NCBI GenBank assembly: GCA_965218935.1
Contig: CBDCMH010000011.1
Location: 392,060 to 456,059, forward strand
Source: JADFOI01 sp965218935
GTDB taxonomy: Bacteria > Acidobacteriota > UBA6911 > RPQK01 > JADFOI01
DNA: 64,000 nt
Direction: 5' to 3'
The first letter of the stretch is position 1. Each line of letters begins with the position of its first letter. Shown in pieces: positions 32,225 through 40,875 of the stretch. Both the position numbers and the translations under genes were made by a program. A model generated the notes under the pieces. It was not told where the DNA came from. It made no database searches and was given only the letters and a program-made list of their open reading frames with translations.

Positions 32225-32348
32225 ATCCGCTGTACACAAAGATGACACCACCCTTAAACTCCCACGTTGCAAGAGATTCCCGATTGCCCATCTGTGGCTA
32301 ATAACCGGCAGCGCAGAGGATGTGCTGCACTTTAAGTGAGCAATCTAA

Positions 32349-34718
32349 ATGGCTGACAATCCCGCACGAAAATCAAGTCAAAGAAGCCGGTTGGCCAAAA
32401 TGTTCCTGGGCAGCAGTAGAGACCGTAAGAGCCTGGCCGCCCGTTTGATGCTTCTGGAGACTGCCGTTGGGCTTGGTCTGGCGCTGGTCGTGACCTCTTT
32501 GTTGGTTCGATTTGAGTTTCAGAATATCCCGGGTTACCAGATCGGTGACATTGCTGATCGAACCATTGAGGCCCCCCGTGATTTCACCATCGAAGATCGG
32601 GACGCCACCCTTCAAAGGCAAGAGGAAATCAGATCCACCGTGCCTGTGATTTTTGATCTGGACCTGCAGGTGAATGGCCGAATCACGGCCGAGCTTCGTG
32701 GGGCCTTCACTGAAGCACGCCACCTGCTTACGGAAGAGGGCCTCAATCCCTCGGGCTCCAACCGGCTGTCCCGAGCGGCTCGGGACAAGCTTCTCCCCCC
32801 CTTGCAGGAGCTGCTACCGAGATTCGATCAGGACAATGTCCTGGAGATTTGCCTCAGGCACTCCTTCTCCCCTTCCCTGGAAAACCAGATGCTGGTGCTG
32901 GTCCAAGAGGCTATGAAGCCTCCTGGTGTGGTCTTGACCCGGGATGTCCTTTTGCGTCACCAGGACCGGGGCATGATTCTGCGCAATGCGGTTACGGGCC
33001 AGGATGAATTGCTCAATGACTGGATGGCTCTTCGAGACTTGAGCCAGGCACGCGACCTCGTTGGACAAAACCAGTATGAGTTGACGGCAGTCAGTGGCGA
33101 GGACAAAAAACAGATCCTTGCTTTCCTGGACGGTTGGATTGTTCCCAATGTGAGCCACAACGAGAGGGCAAGCATGGAACTGGAGCAACTGGTGATCCAG
33201 GAGGTGGACCCGGTTCTGATTCGGATCAAGAAGGGCAGGACTCTGGTTCGAGCTGGAGATGAGGTAGAGGCCAGAGAGAGGGTCCTCCTGGAGCAGTTGA
33301 GGACGCTGCAGCAACCGCGCCGGCGGCTGGGCGAGTTCGTCGGGATCTTTCTCATCGTCAGCTTTTTTCTGTTCACGATCTGGCAGTACTTCCTGGTTTA
33401 CCAAAGCGAGCAGAAGAAGAAGCGCAATCGTTATCTGCTGGTGGCTCTCATTCTGTGTGGAACCTTGCTGGTGACCAAGATCTTCATCGCCATGGGCGAT
33501 CTCATTGTGGGAAGCCTGAGAATTGAAGAGCTGCAGGACCCATCGAATTTTTATTTCCTTGCGCCTCTGGCACTGGGAGCGATTTTGACCATTCTCCTGG
33601 CGGGCGCTCAAGTTGCCATCCTTTACTCCTTGTCGTTTGCCGTTTTCGTGGGTCTGCTGACCGGAGAGACGGTGATGTTCGTTTACTCGTTGATGGGGAG
33701 TCTGGCAGCTATTTACCTGCTGGACCAATACCGTGAAAGAGCAGCCATCATCAAAGGGGGAGTTTTTGTTGGTGCTGTGAACATTCTGGTCGTTTTGGCT
33801 CTTCAGCTCTATTCTTCGGAAACCGGTTTCCAATCGATTCCCTTTGCGGCGCGTGCGGCGTGCGGATTATTGAGTGGGCTGTTCGCGGCCATGTTGTCCT
33901 CTCTCTTCTTGCCGATTTTGGAATCGGTGTTCGGGATTACCACCGATATCAAACTGCTCGAGCTCTCCAGCTTGAATGCTCCCATTTTGAGACGCCTTGC
34001 CGTAGAGGCTCCGGGGACCTATCACCACAGCATCATCGTCGGAACGCTGGCCGAGGCGGGAGCCGAAGCGATTGGGGCCAATAGCCTGCTGGTTCGAGTG
34101 GGAGCCTACTATCACGACATTGGGAAGTTGAAGACGCCGGAATATTACATCGAAAACCAAATCTACATCTCCAACAAACATGAAAACCTCTCACCCAGTA
34201 TGTCCAGCCTGATCCTGGCCAGCCACGTGAAGGATGGTCTGGCCCTTGCCGACGAGATCAATCTGGTTCCGGAAGTCCGTGACCTGATCCCCCAACACCA
34301 TGGCACCAGGCTGATGAAATATTTTTATGAGAAGGCTCGGGACGCCTCCGACGGAAAAGACCGAAAGGTCAACGAAAATGACTTCCGCTATCCCGGACCC
34401 AGGCCACAGAGAAAAGAAGCGGCCATTCTGATGTTGGCGGATCAAGTGGAGGCTGCCGCTCGAACCCTTCAGGAACCCAATCCCAGTCAGATTCGCGGCC
34501 TGATCCGGCGTTTGATACAGGTCAACATTCAAGAGCGGCAGTTCGATGAATGTGACATTACCATGAAGGATCTGGATAAGATCCTCCGGGCTTTCGAGCG
34601 AGTCATTACAGGAATGCATCATCACCGGATTGAATACCCGGGGTTTGATTTCAATAAGAGGGTGGAAGAGAAGCAAGCGTTTGAAAAGACACCGACCGAA
34701 AGTCAACGTATTCAATAG
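32349..34718 (+). CDS. pgpH: 7TM-HD cyclic-di-AMP phosphodiesterase (PgpH/YqfF family)
   Basis: A 789-residue membrane protein. One transmembrane helix (about 33-53) precedes an extracytoplasmic 7TMR-HDED domain (about 65-335), then seven transmembrane helices (about 340-540) and a cytoplasmic HD domain with HHSIIVGTLAEAGAEAIGAN and YYHDIGKLKTPEYY. The HD metal ligands H and D are kept, and the later QHHGTRLMKYFYEKA fits the family. In Firmicutes, PgpH hydrolyses c-di-AMP; that activity is inferred here. ybeY follows with an overlap, as in many genomes. Confidence 0.92.
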   Translation: MADNPARKSSQRSRLAKMFLGSSRDRKSLAARLMLLETAVGLGLALVVTSLLVRFEFQNIPGYQIGDIADRTIEAPRDFTIEDRDATLQRQEEIRSTVPVIFDLDLQVNGRITAELRGAFTEARHLLTEEGLNPSGSNRLSRAARDKLLPPLQELLPRFDQDNVLEICLRHSFSPSLENQMLVLVQEAMKPPGVVLTRDVLLRHQDRGMILRNAVTGQDELLNDWMALRDLSQARDLVGQNQYELTAVSGEDKKQILAFLDGWIVPNVSHNERASMELEQLVIQEVDPVLIRIKKGRTLVRAGDEVEARERVLLEQLRTLQQPRRRLGEFVGIFLIVSFFLFTIWQYFLVYQSEQKKKRNRYLLVALILCGTLLVTKIFIAMGDLIVGSLRIEELQDPSNFYFLAPLALGAILTILLAGAQVAILYSLSFAVFVGLLTGETVMFVYSLMGSLAAIYLLDQYRERAAIIKGGVFVGAVNILVVLALQLYSSETGFQSIPFAARAACGLLSGLFAAMLSSLFLPILESVFGITTDIKLLELSSLNAPILRRLAVEAPGTYHHSIIVGTLAEAGAEAIGANSLLVRVGAYYHDIGKLKTPEYYIENQIYISNKHENLSPSMSSLILASHVKDGLALADEINLVPEVRDLIPQHHGTRLMKYFYEKARDASDGKDRKVNENDFRYPGPRPQRKEAAILMLADQVEAAARTLQEPNPSQIRGLIRRLIQVNIQERQFDECDITMKDLDKILRAFERVITGMHHHRIEYPGFDFNKRVEEKQAFEKTPTESQRIQ

Positions 34719-35109
34719 GCAGCGAAAAATTTCCGTCGAAATGAAGGCGTTGAGAAACTTTCTGGACAAGCTTTCCAGTCAGATGGCCCTGCAGACCTGT
34801 TTTTCAGTGGTACTCGTTAGCAATGCGGCGATGAAAAACTACAATCGCGAGTTTCGCGGTGAAGACAGAGCCACCGATGTTCTCTCATTCCCCTGTGAAG
34901 ATGGTGACGGTGGAGAAGAACCCTACCTGGGAGATATACTCATCTGCATGGATGCTGCGGCCCGCCAGCAAACCAAGACTCTGTTGGCGGAACTTCAGGT
35001 ACTCTCCCTCCATGGACTGCTCCATCTTCTCGGATACGATCACGAAGCCGATCAAGGAGAAATGGAGACACTGGAGGGAAAACTAAGGAGGGAATTTCAA
35101 CTTCATTGA
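34681..35109 (+). CDS. ybeY: Endoribonuclease YbeY (rRNA maturation)
   Basis: A metal-dependent RNase that acts in 16S rRNA maturation and ribosome quality control. The three His ligands lie in SLHGLLHLLGYDHE. The conserved RATDVLSFPCED region is present. I choose TTG 34681 because the family's first strand (KVNVFNRQRKISVE) starts shortly after it; this gives 142 residues. ATG 34741 would drop that strand. The gene overlaps pgpH by 38 bases and its stop overlaps the TTG of the next gene. Confidence 0.9.
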   Translation: MKRHRPKVNVFNRQRKISVEMKALRNFLDKLSSQMALQTCFSVVLVSNAAMKNYNREFRGEDRATDVLSFPCEDGDGGEEPYLGDILICMDAAARQQTKTLLAELQVLSLHGLLHLLGYDHEADQGEMETLEGKLRREFQLH

Positions 35110-36422
35110 GCGGGTATAGCGTAGGATTATTCACGGTCGCCTTTCTCATCGTCCTGCTCTTCTTGCTCTCCGTCCTGGAGAGTTCCATTTCCCGGATCTC
35201 TCGATTGTCCCTGAAGGTTCTGGCGGAGAGAGAGAAGGAGACCAAATTCCGTCTTTTGGAGGACATCGCAGAGGATCGGATCCAGTTTGTGCTGCCTCTC
35301 AAGTTTGGCGCGCAACTTTCGGTCGTCACTTCATCCGTCCTTGTGACCTGGCTGTTTTTTAGTTCCGATTTACCCTATGCCCCAGGGTGGGCCCTGGCCG
35401 TGATGGTGGCCATTGTTGCCCTGTTTCGCCAGTTGTTTCCCAGAATGATTACTCAGTCTGAACCGGAACAGGTTCTTCTCCGCTTTCTTCCCCTTTTCAG
35501 GCGGTTCTATCCCCTTTTGTGTTGGGTCAGCTCTCCTTTGATCACCCTCTTGCGGGTTTCCAAGGCTTCCAGGGAGAACAACCACGTGGCAGCGGGTTCC
35601 GAGGAGGAGGCCAGTGAAGAAGAGATCCAGGCTTATTTGGGTGTGGGAGAGGAAGAGGGGATCATCGAGGAGGAGGAAAGCCGGCTGATTCAGTCGGCCC
35701 TCGAATTCGGGGACAGGCTGGTCCGTGAGATCATGACTCCCCGCACGGAAATCGTGGCGATTGAGGAAACAGCCACCATCGCTGAATTGAAGGACCTGAT
35801 CGTTTCCAGCAAATTCTCGCGAATCCCGGTGTACCGGGAACAACTCGATCAGGCCATCGGAGTCGTGTACGTCCGCAACCTCTTGAGCTATCTTGGCGAC
35901 GGGGCAGGGAACGAGCCCATTACCCCGCTGATCCATAAGGCATGGTTTGTGCCGGAGACCAAGAAGGTATCGGAATTGTTGAAGGAGATGCAGCGCAATG
36001 CTGAGCATCTGGCTATTCTGATTAGTGAGTACGGATCGATATCGGGATTGGTCACCATGGAAGACATGATTGAGGAGATTGTGGGAGAAATCCGTGACGA
36101 GGATGAGCTGGAGAAAATCGATCTGACCGATGCGGGAGACGGGAGCTATATCGTGAGTGGAGGAGCCGAGATTGAGGAGCTGGAGGAGACCCTGGAAGTC
36201 GATTTCGGGGATCTGGACGTGACCACGGTCTCAGGGCTCATTGTGGGTCACCTGGGGAAAGTTCCTTCTGCCGGTGAAACCGTGGTTTTGGATGGGCTGT
36301 CGGTTGAGATTCTGAGCGCCGACCGAAAGAGGATCCAAAGCATGCGGGTGAGGAAGTCGGAAGCTGAAGGTCCTCCGCCCCTGGGTCAGAAGAGAAGAGT
36401 TGAGGGCCGAAGAGCCAAATAG
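35106..36422 (+). CDS. CNNM/CBS-domain (HlyC/CorC family) membrane protein
   Basis: A 438-residue protein. The N-terminal CNNM region has about four hydrophobic segments (residues 5-135), followed by an acidic linker, a pair of CBS domains (DRLVREIMTPRTEIVAIEET, then EQLDQAIGVVYVRNLL and EYGSISGLVTMEDMIEEIVG) and a CorC/HlyC C-terminal domain. The family is linked to magnesium or cobalt efflux. It starts at TTG 35106 overlapping the ybeY stop (TTGA). The ybeY-CorC pair is a widespread gene order. Confidence 0.9.
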   Translation: MSGYSVGLFTVAFLIVLLFLLSVLESSISRISRLSLKVLAEREKETKFRLLEDIAEDRIQFVLPLKFGAQLSVVTSSVLVTWLFFSSDLPYAPGWALAVMVAIVALFRQLFPRMITQSEPEQVLLRFLPLFRRFYPLLCWVSSPLITLLRVSKASRENNHVAAGSEEEASEEEIQAYLGVGEEEGIIEEEESRLIQSALEFGDRLVREIMTPRTEIVAIEETATIAELKDLIVSSKFSRIPVYREQLDQAIGVVYVRNLLSYLGDGAGNEPITPLIHKAWFVPETKKVSELLKEMQRNAEHLAILISEYGSISGLVTMEDMIEEIVGEIRDEDELEKIDLTDAGDGSYIVSGGAEIEELEETLEVDFGDLDVTTVSGLIVGHLGKVPSAGETVVLDGLSVEILSADRKRIQSMRVRKSEAEGPPPLGQKRRVEGRRAK

Positions 36423-36491
36423 AAGTAGAGAGAGAAGAGAACGATCGGGGTAGAGCTGGGAGACGAATCGGAAACAGCGCAGGAACGGTTC

Positions 36492-37553
36492 ATGAAGCGG
36501 GCCATCGCTTTGGCCCGTCGGGGGGTGGGTCGAGTCAGCCCCAACCCTCTGGTGGGGGCGGTACTCGTTAAAAACGGTCGAATCGTCGCCGAAGGGCATC
36601 ACCTTTACGCAAAGAAAGACCACGCCGAGGTGGTGGCCCTTGAACGAGCGGGGCGACGAGCCACCGGGGCCAGTCTCTACCTCAATCTGGAACCCTGTAC
36701 CCATCAGGGAAGAACTCCTCCCTGTGTGGATCGAATCCTCGAGGCCAGGGTTGCTCAGGTTTACGTGGCGGTGAGAGATCCCAATCCCCAGGTGGCCGGA
36801 AAGGGCATTCGACGGCTTCGAAAACAGGGTATCGCTGTTCATGAGGGTCTTTGCCGGGATGAGGCCATCGTTCTGAACGAAAAATACCTTCACTTCATGA
36901 AGAGGAAGCGACCCTTTGTGCTGTTGAAACTGGCCATGACCCTGGATGGCAAAATCGCCACCGGCAGCGGCCAGTCCCAGTGGATCACCGGTGCCCAAGC
37001 ACGAAAAGAGGTCCACCGGCTGCGCTATGAGTACGATGCCATTTTGGTGGGCGTGAACACCCTCCTCAAGGACAATCCCTCCCTGGACGTGCGTTGGACC
37101 CGATCCAATTCCATGATCAAGGTGATTGTGGATTCCAGTTTACGGACGCCCACCAGGGCCAAAGTATTCAACTCCTCGGATCAGGTCATCATTTTCTGTG
37201 GCCGCCAGGCTGCGAAGAAAAGACTGGAAACCTTGTCCAAGAAGGCAACGGTGATCCGGGTGTCGGGAAAAAAGGGGCAGTTGAGCTGGAAGGAAGTCCT
37301 GGCCCACCTGGGGCGGTTAAAAGTCACCAGTCTGATGATCGAAGGGGGGAGCCGGGTCGCCGCCTCCGCTCTTCGAGCCAGAGTTGTCCAGCGAGTCAGC
37401 TTCTTTTACGGTCCCAAGCTCCTGGGAGGCGGTGGACTATCGGGCATCGAGGATTTGGGTATCGCCGGTTTGAAGGAGGCGATCCAGCTGGGCCCGCTGC
37501 GTCTGCGACGCCTGGGCCCCGATTTCGTGGTAGAAGCCGACGTCGAGTCCTAG
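36492..37553 (+). CDS. ribD: Bifunctional diaminohydroxyphosphoribosylaminopyrimidine deaminase/reductase
   Basis: A 353-residue riboflavin enzyme. The deaminase half has the zinc site HAEVVAL and EPCTHQGRTPPC; the reductase half has LKLAMTLDGKIATGSGQSQW, then DAILVGVNTLLKDNPSLDVR and LMIEGGSRVAAS. Length and C-terminus look near complete. The frame is open upstream (…ETAQERF before the ATG), so a non-ATG start slightly earlier is possible. Its TAG stop lies in a CTAG target site duplicated by the IS1182-like element. No other rib genes follow; the insertion separates it from any downstream partner. Confidence 0.95.
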   Translation: MKRAIALARRGVGRVSPNPLVGAVLVKNGRIVAEGHHLYAKKDHAEVVALERAGRRATGASLYLNLEPCTHQGRTPPCVDRILEARVAQVYVAVRDPNPQVAGKGIRRLRKQGIAVHEGLCRDEAIVLNEKYLHFMKRKRPFVLLKLAMTLDGKIATGSGQSQWITGAQARKEVHRLRYEYDAILVGVNTLLKDNPSLDVRWTRSNSMIKVIVDSSLRTPTRAKVFNSSDQVIIFCGRQAAKKRLETLSKKATVIRVSGKKGQLSWKEVLAHLGRLKVTSLMIEGGSRVAASALRARVVQRVSFFYGPKLLGGGGLSGIEDLGIAGLKEAIQLGPLRLRRLGPDFVVEADVES

Positions 37554-38998
37554 CAGCCCGTGGTGGAAGTACATTTTCTGAGCTCAGGTGGTACCCACCG
37601 GTGGAAGCAGCGAAGGGATCGCTGAGTTGGGTTTTTCGGGCCAAGCAGCCGGAATCAGTCCGAACAGGCCCTTAAGACGCTTGAACAGCGACAAAATCAG
37701 TAGCATCAGGGCGCAAATCCGCCCCTGCAGACCCCGCGGCGTTCCCACACCCAGGCTCTGACGCATCAGCATCCCCAGATTGAAGGCGCTCACCTGGATC
37801 AGCAGTCGCTTCAACACATTCTCATGTCCCCGGACATGCAGCCGTCTCATCCCTCCGCTCCCGTACAGATGCGCACAGGGTCGCTCCAGCTGCTCTCCTC
37901 GTTGCCGCAGCAGCCGCTGCCCTCGCTCTCCCCGGATGCGCCGCCGATTCGCATACACCGCTTCCTGCCCCTGCCGGTCTCCTCGCCAGCGTCGCTTCCC
38001 TCGCCTCGGTTCGCTCACATAGCTGCGCAGTCCCACCGCATCCAGGTCCACCATCCGCTGCGTGCTGTGATACCCCTTGTCGGCCACCACCTCTTCGATG
38101 CCTCGTCCCTCCGGCAGCGCTTGTTCCACCTTCTCGGCCGCTTCCGTCAGGGTCTTCACCATGGTCTGCGTGTCCCCTTGATCGGCTCCCTGTACCGTCA
38201 CCGAGACAATCGCTCCGGTCTCCAGATCCACTGCATGCTCCGCCTTGTGCGCCAGGTGCGTCCGCCCGTCCTTCATTCTGGTAATCCGCGCATCCGCATC
38301 ATGCGGGTGCTTCCAAACCCGGTTCGATCCTTTGCCCGTGCGCTTGCGGTCCAGTTTGGCCAGATCTTCCCGTCGCGGCGTCTCAATCCCGGAGGCTTTC
38401 GCCAGCTCCATCAAAAACTCTTCATACCCCTGCTCGCTGTCCCGGCGCACGATGCTGCGCAGCGCTGCATTCGCTTCCAGCGTAGTGGCATCGATGCCGA
38501 TCGTCTTGCCCCGCAGCAGGCCGCTCGCCCCGATCCGCTTCAGTACCCAGTCAAAGACTGCTTCGTGGGTAGCCACATCGATCAGTCGTCGGGTTCGGGA
38601 GATCGTGGAGTGATCAGACGGCGACTCGCTCAGTTTCAATCCCAGAAACTCTCGCAGTGCCAGAGAATCAGCTGCTCTCCAGGCTATTCCTCGTTCCGAT
38701 CCGATCCCTTCGAAATACCCCACCAGCAGCAGCCGAAAGTACACTCCCGGAGCCAGGCTCGGTCGCCCCATCTTGTCTGCATAGAACTTCGCACACAGTC
38801 CCTCCACGAAGTCGTCAAAGCCGTGTTCGTTGAAAAGGCCATTCAGTCTTTCGTAGAAGGGATGGCCGGCGGTGCGGGGCAGCTCACTGGTGGCGACCCA
38901 CAGGTCTTCTTGCTGTCGACGTTTCTTTTTCCCCATTGCCATGGGGTCACTCTAGTGTCGCTGTGTGACCCCTTATCCTCGACTTTCACCACGGACTG
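37554..38998. mobile_element. IS1182-like insertion sequence (1,445 bp)
   Basis: The imperfect terminal repeats CAGCCCGTGGTGGAAGT and CAGTCCGTGGTGAAAGT match at 15 of 17 positions. The element is flanked by CTAG on both sides (37550-37553 and 38999-39002), consistent with a 4-bp target duplication. It holds one intact transposase gene on the minus strand. Confidence 0.85.
37584..38942 (-). CDS. IS1182-like transposase
   Basis: A 452-residue DDE transposase with an N-terminal DUF772-type region (YADKMGRPSLAPGVYFRLLL). The catalytic Asp residues appear in TIGIDATTLEAN and VVADKGYHST, with a later Glu region (RGERGQRLLRQRGEQLERP). It seems full length, so the element may be active. Family naming within the IS4/IS5 superfamily is from overall pattern, with a little uncertainty. 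It is inserted just after ribD. Confidence 0.88.
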   Translation of the reverse strand: MAMGKKKRRQQEDLWVATSELPRTAGHPFYERLNGLFNEHGFDDFVEGLCAKFYADKMGRPSLAPGVYFRLLLVGYFEGIGSERGIAWRAADSLALREFLGLKLSESPSDHSTISRTRRLIDVATHEAVFDWVLKRIGASGLLRGKTIGIDATTLEANAALRSIVRRDSEQGYEEFLMELAKASGIETPRREDLAKLDRKRTGKGSNRVWKHPHDADARITRMKDGRTHLAHKAEHAVDLETGAIVSVTVQGADQGDTQTMVKTLTEAAEKVEQALPEGRGIEEVVADKGYHSTQRMVDLDAVGLRSYVSEPRRGKRRWRGDRQGQEAVYANRRRIRGERGQRLLRQRGEQLERPCAHLYGSGGMRRLHVRGHENVLKRLLIQVSAFNLGMLMRQSLGVGTPRGLQGRICALMLLILSLFKRLKGLFGLIPAAWPEKPNSAIPSLLPPVGTT

Positions 38999-39008
38999 CT
39001 AGGGGATT

Positions 39009-39106
39009 CCTCCGGAATGTAGGAGGCACCTCAGGTGCCGAACTCCTGCCAAATAACCACCCATTTTTCGGATTCGGCACCTGAGGTGCCTCCTACATTC
39101 CGGAGG
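39009..39106. repeat. Long palindrome, family C, copy 1
   Basis: Two perfect 34-bp inverted arms (39009-39042 and 39073-39106) begin CCTCCGGAATGTAGGAGG; each arm includes the smaller palindrome GGCACCTCAGGTGCC. The 30-base loop is unique. RNA from it would form a very stable hairpin. Related copies are at 45507-45603 and 47135-47262. Confidence 0.85.
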
Positions 39107-39213
39107 TGCCGAAACCTGGTGAACGGGTGGGACGTCCCCACGTTTAGGCAGGACTAGCTGCGCGGGCCTTCGTACGGCCGGATTTCTTTTCCCCCAACCT
39201 CGCCCGCACCATA

Positions 39214-40103
39214 TCAGGAAGCGTACCCGGATCGAAGCGTACCCGGATCAAGGAAGAGTAGATAACTGGCGATGATGGAGTAGGAGAAGACGTGAATGTT
39301 CATGGTGAAGGCGATGCCGACATGAAAGAGAGTCCCCACCAGAATGGCGGCCGGGCGAGTTTTCCGAGACCAGAGGAAGACAGGCACAAGAAACTCGATC
39401 ACTACACTGAGAAAGGCAAGGACGACCAGGTTTTCGGGTACAGCCACGAACTCCTGTAGCTGCGTGAGCCTCTTTTCCTCCGATGCCAGCTGCTGGCCGA
39501 CGTGGAAGGAGAGGACCTCACCCCGAAGGAAGGCGGGGCTGAGTTTATGAAAAGCGGCATAGAAATAGACGATGCTGAGCTGGACCTGGATGAGGCGCTG
39601 CCAGGTGAGAGGACGCATGCTGCCCAAAAGTGAGTCCAGCTTAGACTTGCGCTCTCGTAACATTCTGAAGAGTGCTTTGACCGAGAGAGCGTCATTGGCT
39701 GGAGAGAGGAGAAGGAGAAGCAAGACCAGGAGGACAAATAGGGGTGATTTCGGAAATTCATCTGGTCGGCGAAGAAAACGTATCCCTGAAGGAGGATCAA
39801 CATTCCGCAAGAGAAGCGCATCCACACCCCGATACCTAAGAGAAAGATGAAGGGGAACTGGAGGTGGTGCAGCCAGAGGTAGGTTTGCAGAGGTACGGGC
39901 TCAATGAAGGAGATATAGGGAAGGTGAAATCCTCCTTCAATGGCGAAGAGGCTCCTGCTGCGTGTGGTGAAGACTTCTCGGCAGAGGAGTATGGCAAAGA
40001 GGATGCGGAACAGACCCAGTGTGAAGGTGCTGCCTTGGGAAAACCAGAAAGTTTCCCATGCTCGCACCATCTTTTGGTCAAATGAAACCTGCTGCTGGTT
40101 CAA
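39214..40103 (-). pseudogene. HTTM-domain membrane protein (vitamin K-carboxylase-like), frameshifted
   Basis: The 5' part (TTG 40103 downwards) encodes FWFSQGSTFTLGLFRILFAI, RSRSLFAIEGGFHLPY and FADQMNFRNHPY. The frame then breaks near 39736, and the 3' part continues in another frame with FVLLVLLLLLLSPANDALSV, MRPLTWQRLIQVQLSIVYFY and further transmembrane helices to 39214. Adding one base in CTATTTG would join both into one HTTM protein of about 290 residues. It may be a true pseudogene or a sequencing error. It is followed, upstream on the minus strand, by the partner gene at 40119. Confidence 0.75.
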
Positions 40104-40118
40104 TAGCAGAAAACCCTT

Positions 40119-40589
40119 CTAATTGAGTACGCCGTAGTTCGCGGCGGTACAGAGATCCACTTTGGAATCGACGATATCCACCAGATTCTTGTCGGTGCTC
40201 ACGGCGCATTGCACCTTGGCCCGGATGTTTCCCAGAACACCGTTTTGTCGAGCCCCGTCACAGAGCCAGGCATGAAAATAGGGAAGACGATCCCGGTGGA
40301 AAATCGTGATGATGCGGTCCCACCGGTAGAAAGCCTTGTGATAAGGCATGGGCTTGGTTTCCCCATCCGGAGTGGTCAACATGTAGACAGCCTGGCAATC
40401 ATAGAGCACAGAGTACATGTTCCAGCTGAAGTCGGCGCGCGATTGAAGCTTGTCCTGGAAAACTCCTCGAAGCGGGAGCAGAAGCTGAATGCTCAGGTAG
40501 ATCAGAATGAAAAGGTTTTTCCCCCAGCTCACTGCTATTTCTCTCCTAGATCTGTGCTCCCAGTTAATACTTTCCCATTTTTGCCGCAT
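40119..40589 (-). CDS. HTTM-partner-like membrane protein
   Basis: A 156-residue protein with one N-terminal transmembrane helix (LFILIYLSIQLLLPLRGVF) and the segment SRADFSWNMYSVLYDC, like the region after the membrane domain of HTTM/gamma-carboxylase-type proteins (LPLRxxx…FSWxM). It then has a mixed domain with Cys residues (AWLCDGARQ, KVQCAVSTD, DLCTAANYG). It ends 15 bases before the HTTM gene and is probably cotranscribed with it. Function is unknown. Confidence 0.65.
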   Translation of the reverse strand: MRQKWESINWEHRSRREIAVSWGKNLFILIYLSIQLLLPLRGVFQDKLQSRADFSWNMYSVLYDCQAVYMLTTPDGETKPMPYHKAFYRWDRIITIFHRDRLPYFHAWLCDGARQNGVLGNIRAKVQCAVSTDKNLVDIVDSKVDLCTAANYGVLN

Positions 40590-40605
40590 TCAGAGCAATT
40601 TCAAT

Positions 40606-40633
40606 AAAAAAAGGGGCGCACAATGTGCGCCCC
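40606..40633 (-). terminator. Rho-independent terminator (minus strand)
   Basis: GGGGCGCAC pairs with GTGCGCCCC around an AAT loop. On the minus strand the stem is followed by seven T (40606-40612). It lies just after the gene remnant at 40664 and would end the pseudopilin transcript. Confidence 0.88.
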
Positions 40634-40663
40634 TGCAACAGTGGAATTGATGAACCCTGGGTA

Positions 40664-40786
40664 TCAATCGGGAATAAGGACCTGCCTGAAGCCCAGATTG
40701 ACCACGTCACGGAAGCGGGGAGTCCCTGGAGGCAGCTTATCCAGCTCCAGAAAGTCCTCGTCAAAGGCGTAATCTCGGGTGGGGGG
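40664..40786 (-). pseudogene. 3' remnant of an unidentified gene of the pseudopilin operon
   Basis: Forty codons remain open to a TGA at 40664, reading PPTRDYAFDEDF, LPPGTPRFRDVVNLGF and RQVLIPD. The look is of a real protein C-terminus, but a TAA (40787-40789) precedes it and then the IS3 end (40836). The terminator follows directly. I cannot assign the family; a pilY1 or other pilus gene is possible by position only. Confidence 0.55.
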
Positions 40787-40875
40787 TTAGTAAACGGTAG
40801 CGCAGCACTTGTAAATGCCCGTGGCGTACTCGGAGTGTACGTCTTCAGCGAGAATGGGACATTTGGGGTTCCAAG

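Noticed and set aside
36423..36491. FMN riboswitch before ribD
   Set aside because: Only about 70 bases separate ribD from the CNNM gene and none of the conserved RFN elements are present.
38941..39001. CTAGTGTC near the IS right end as another copy of the GTGTCTCGTCCC element
   Set aside because: Only eight bases agree and the following bases differ.
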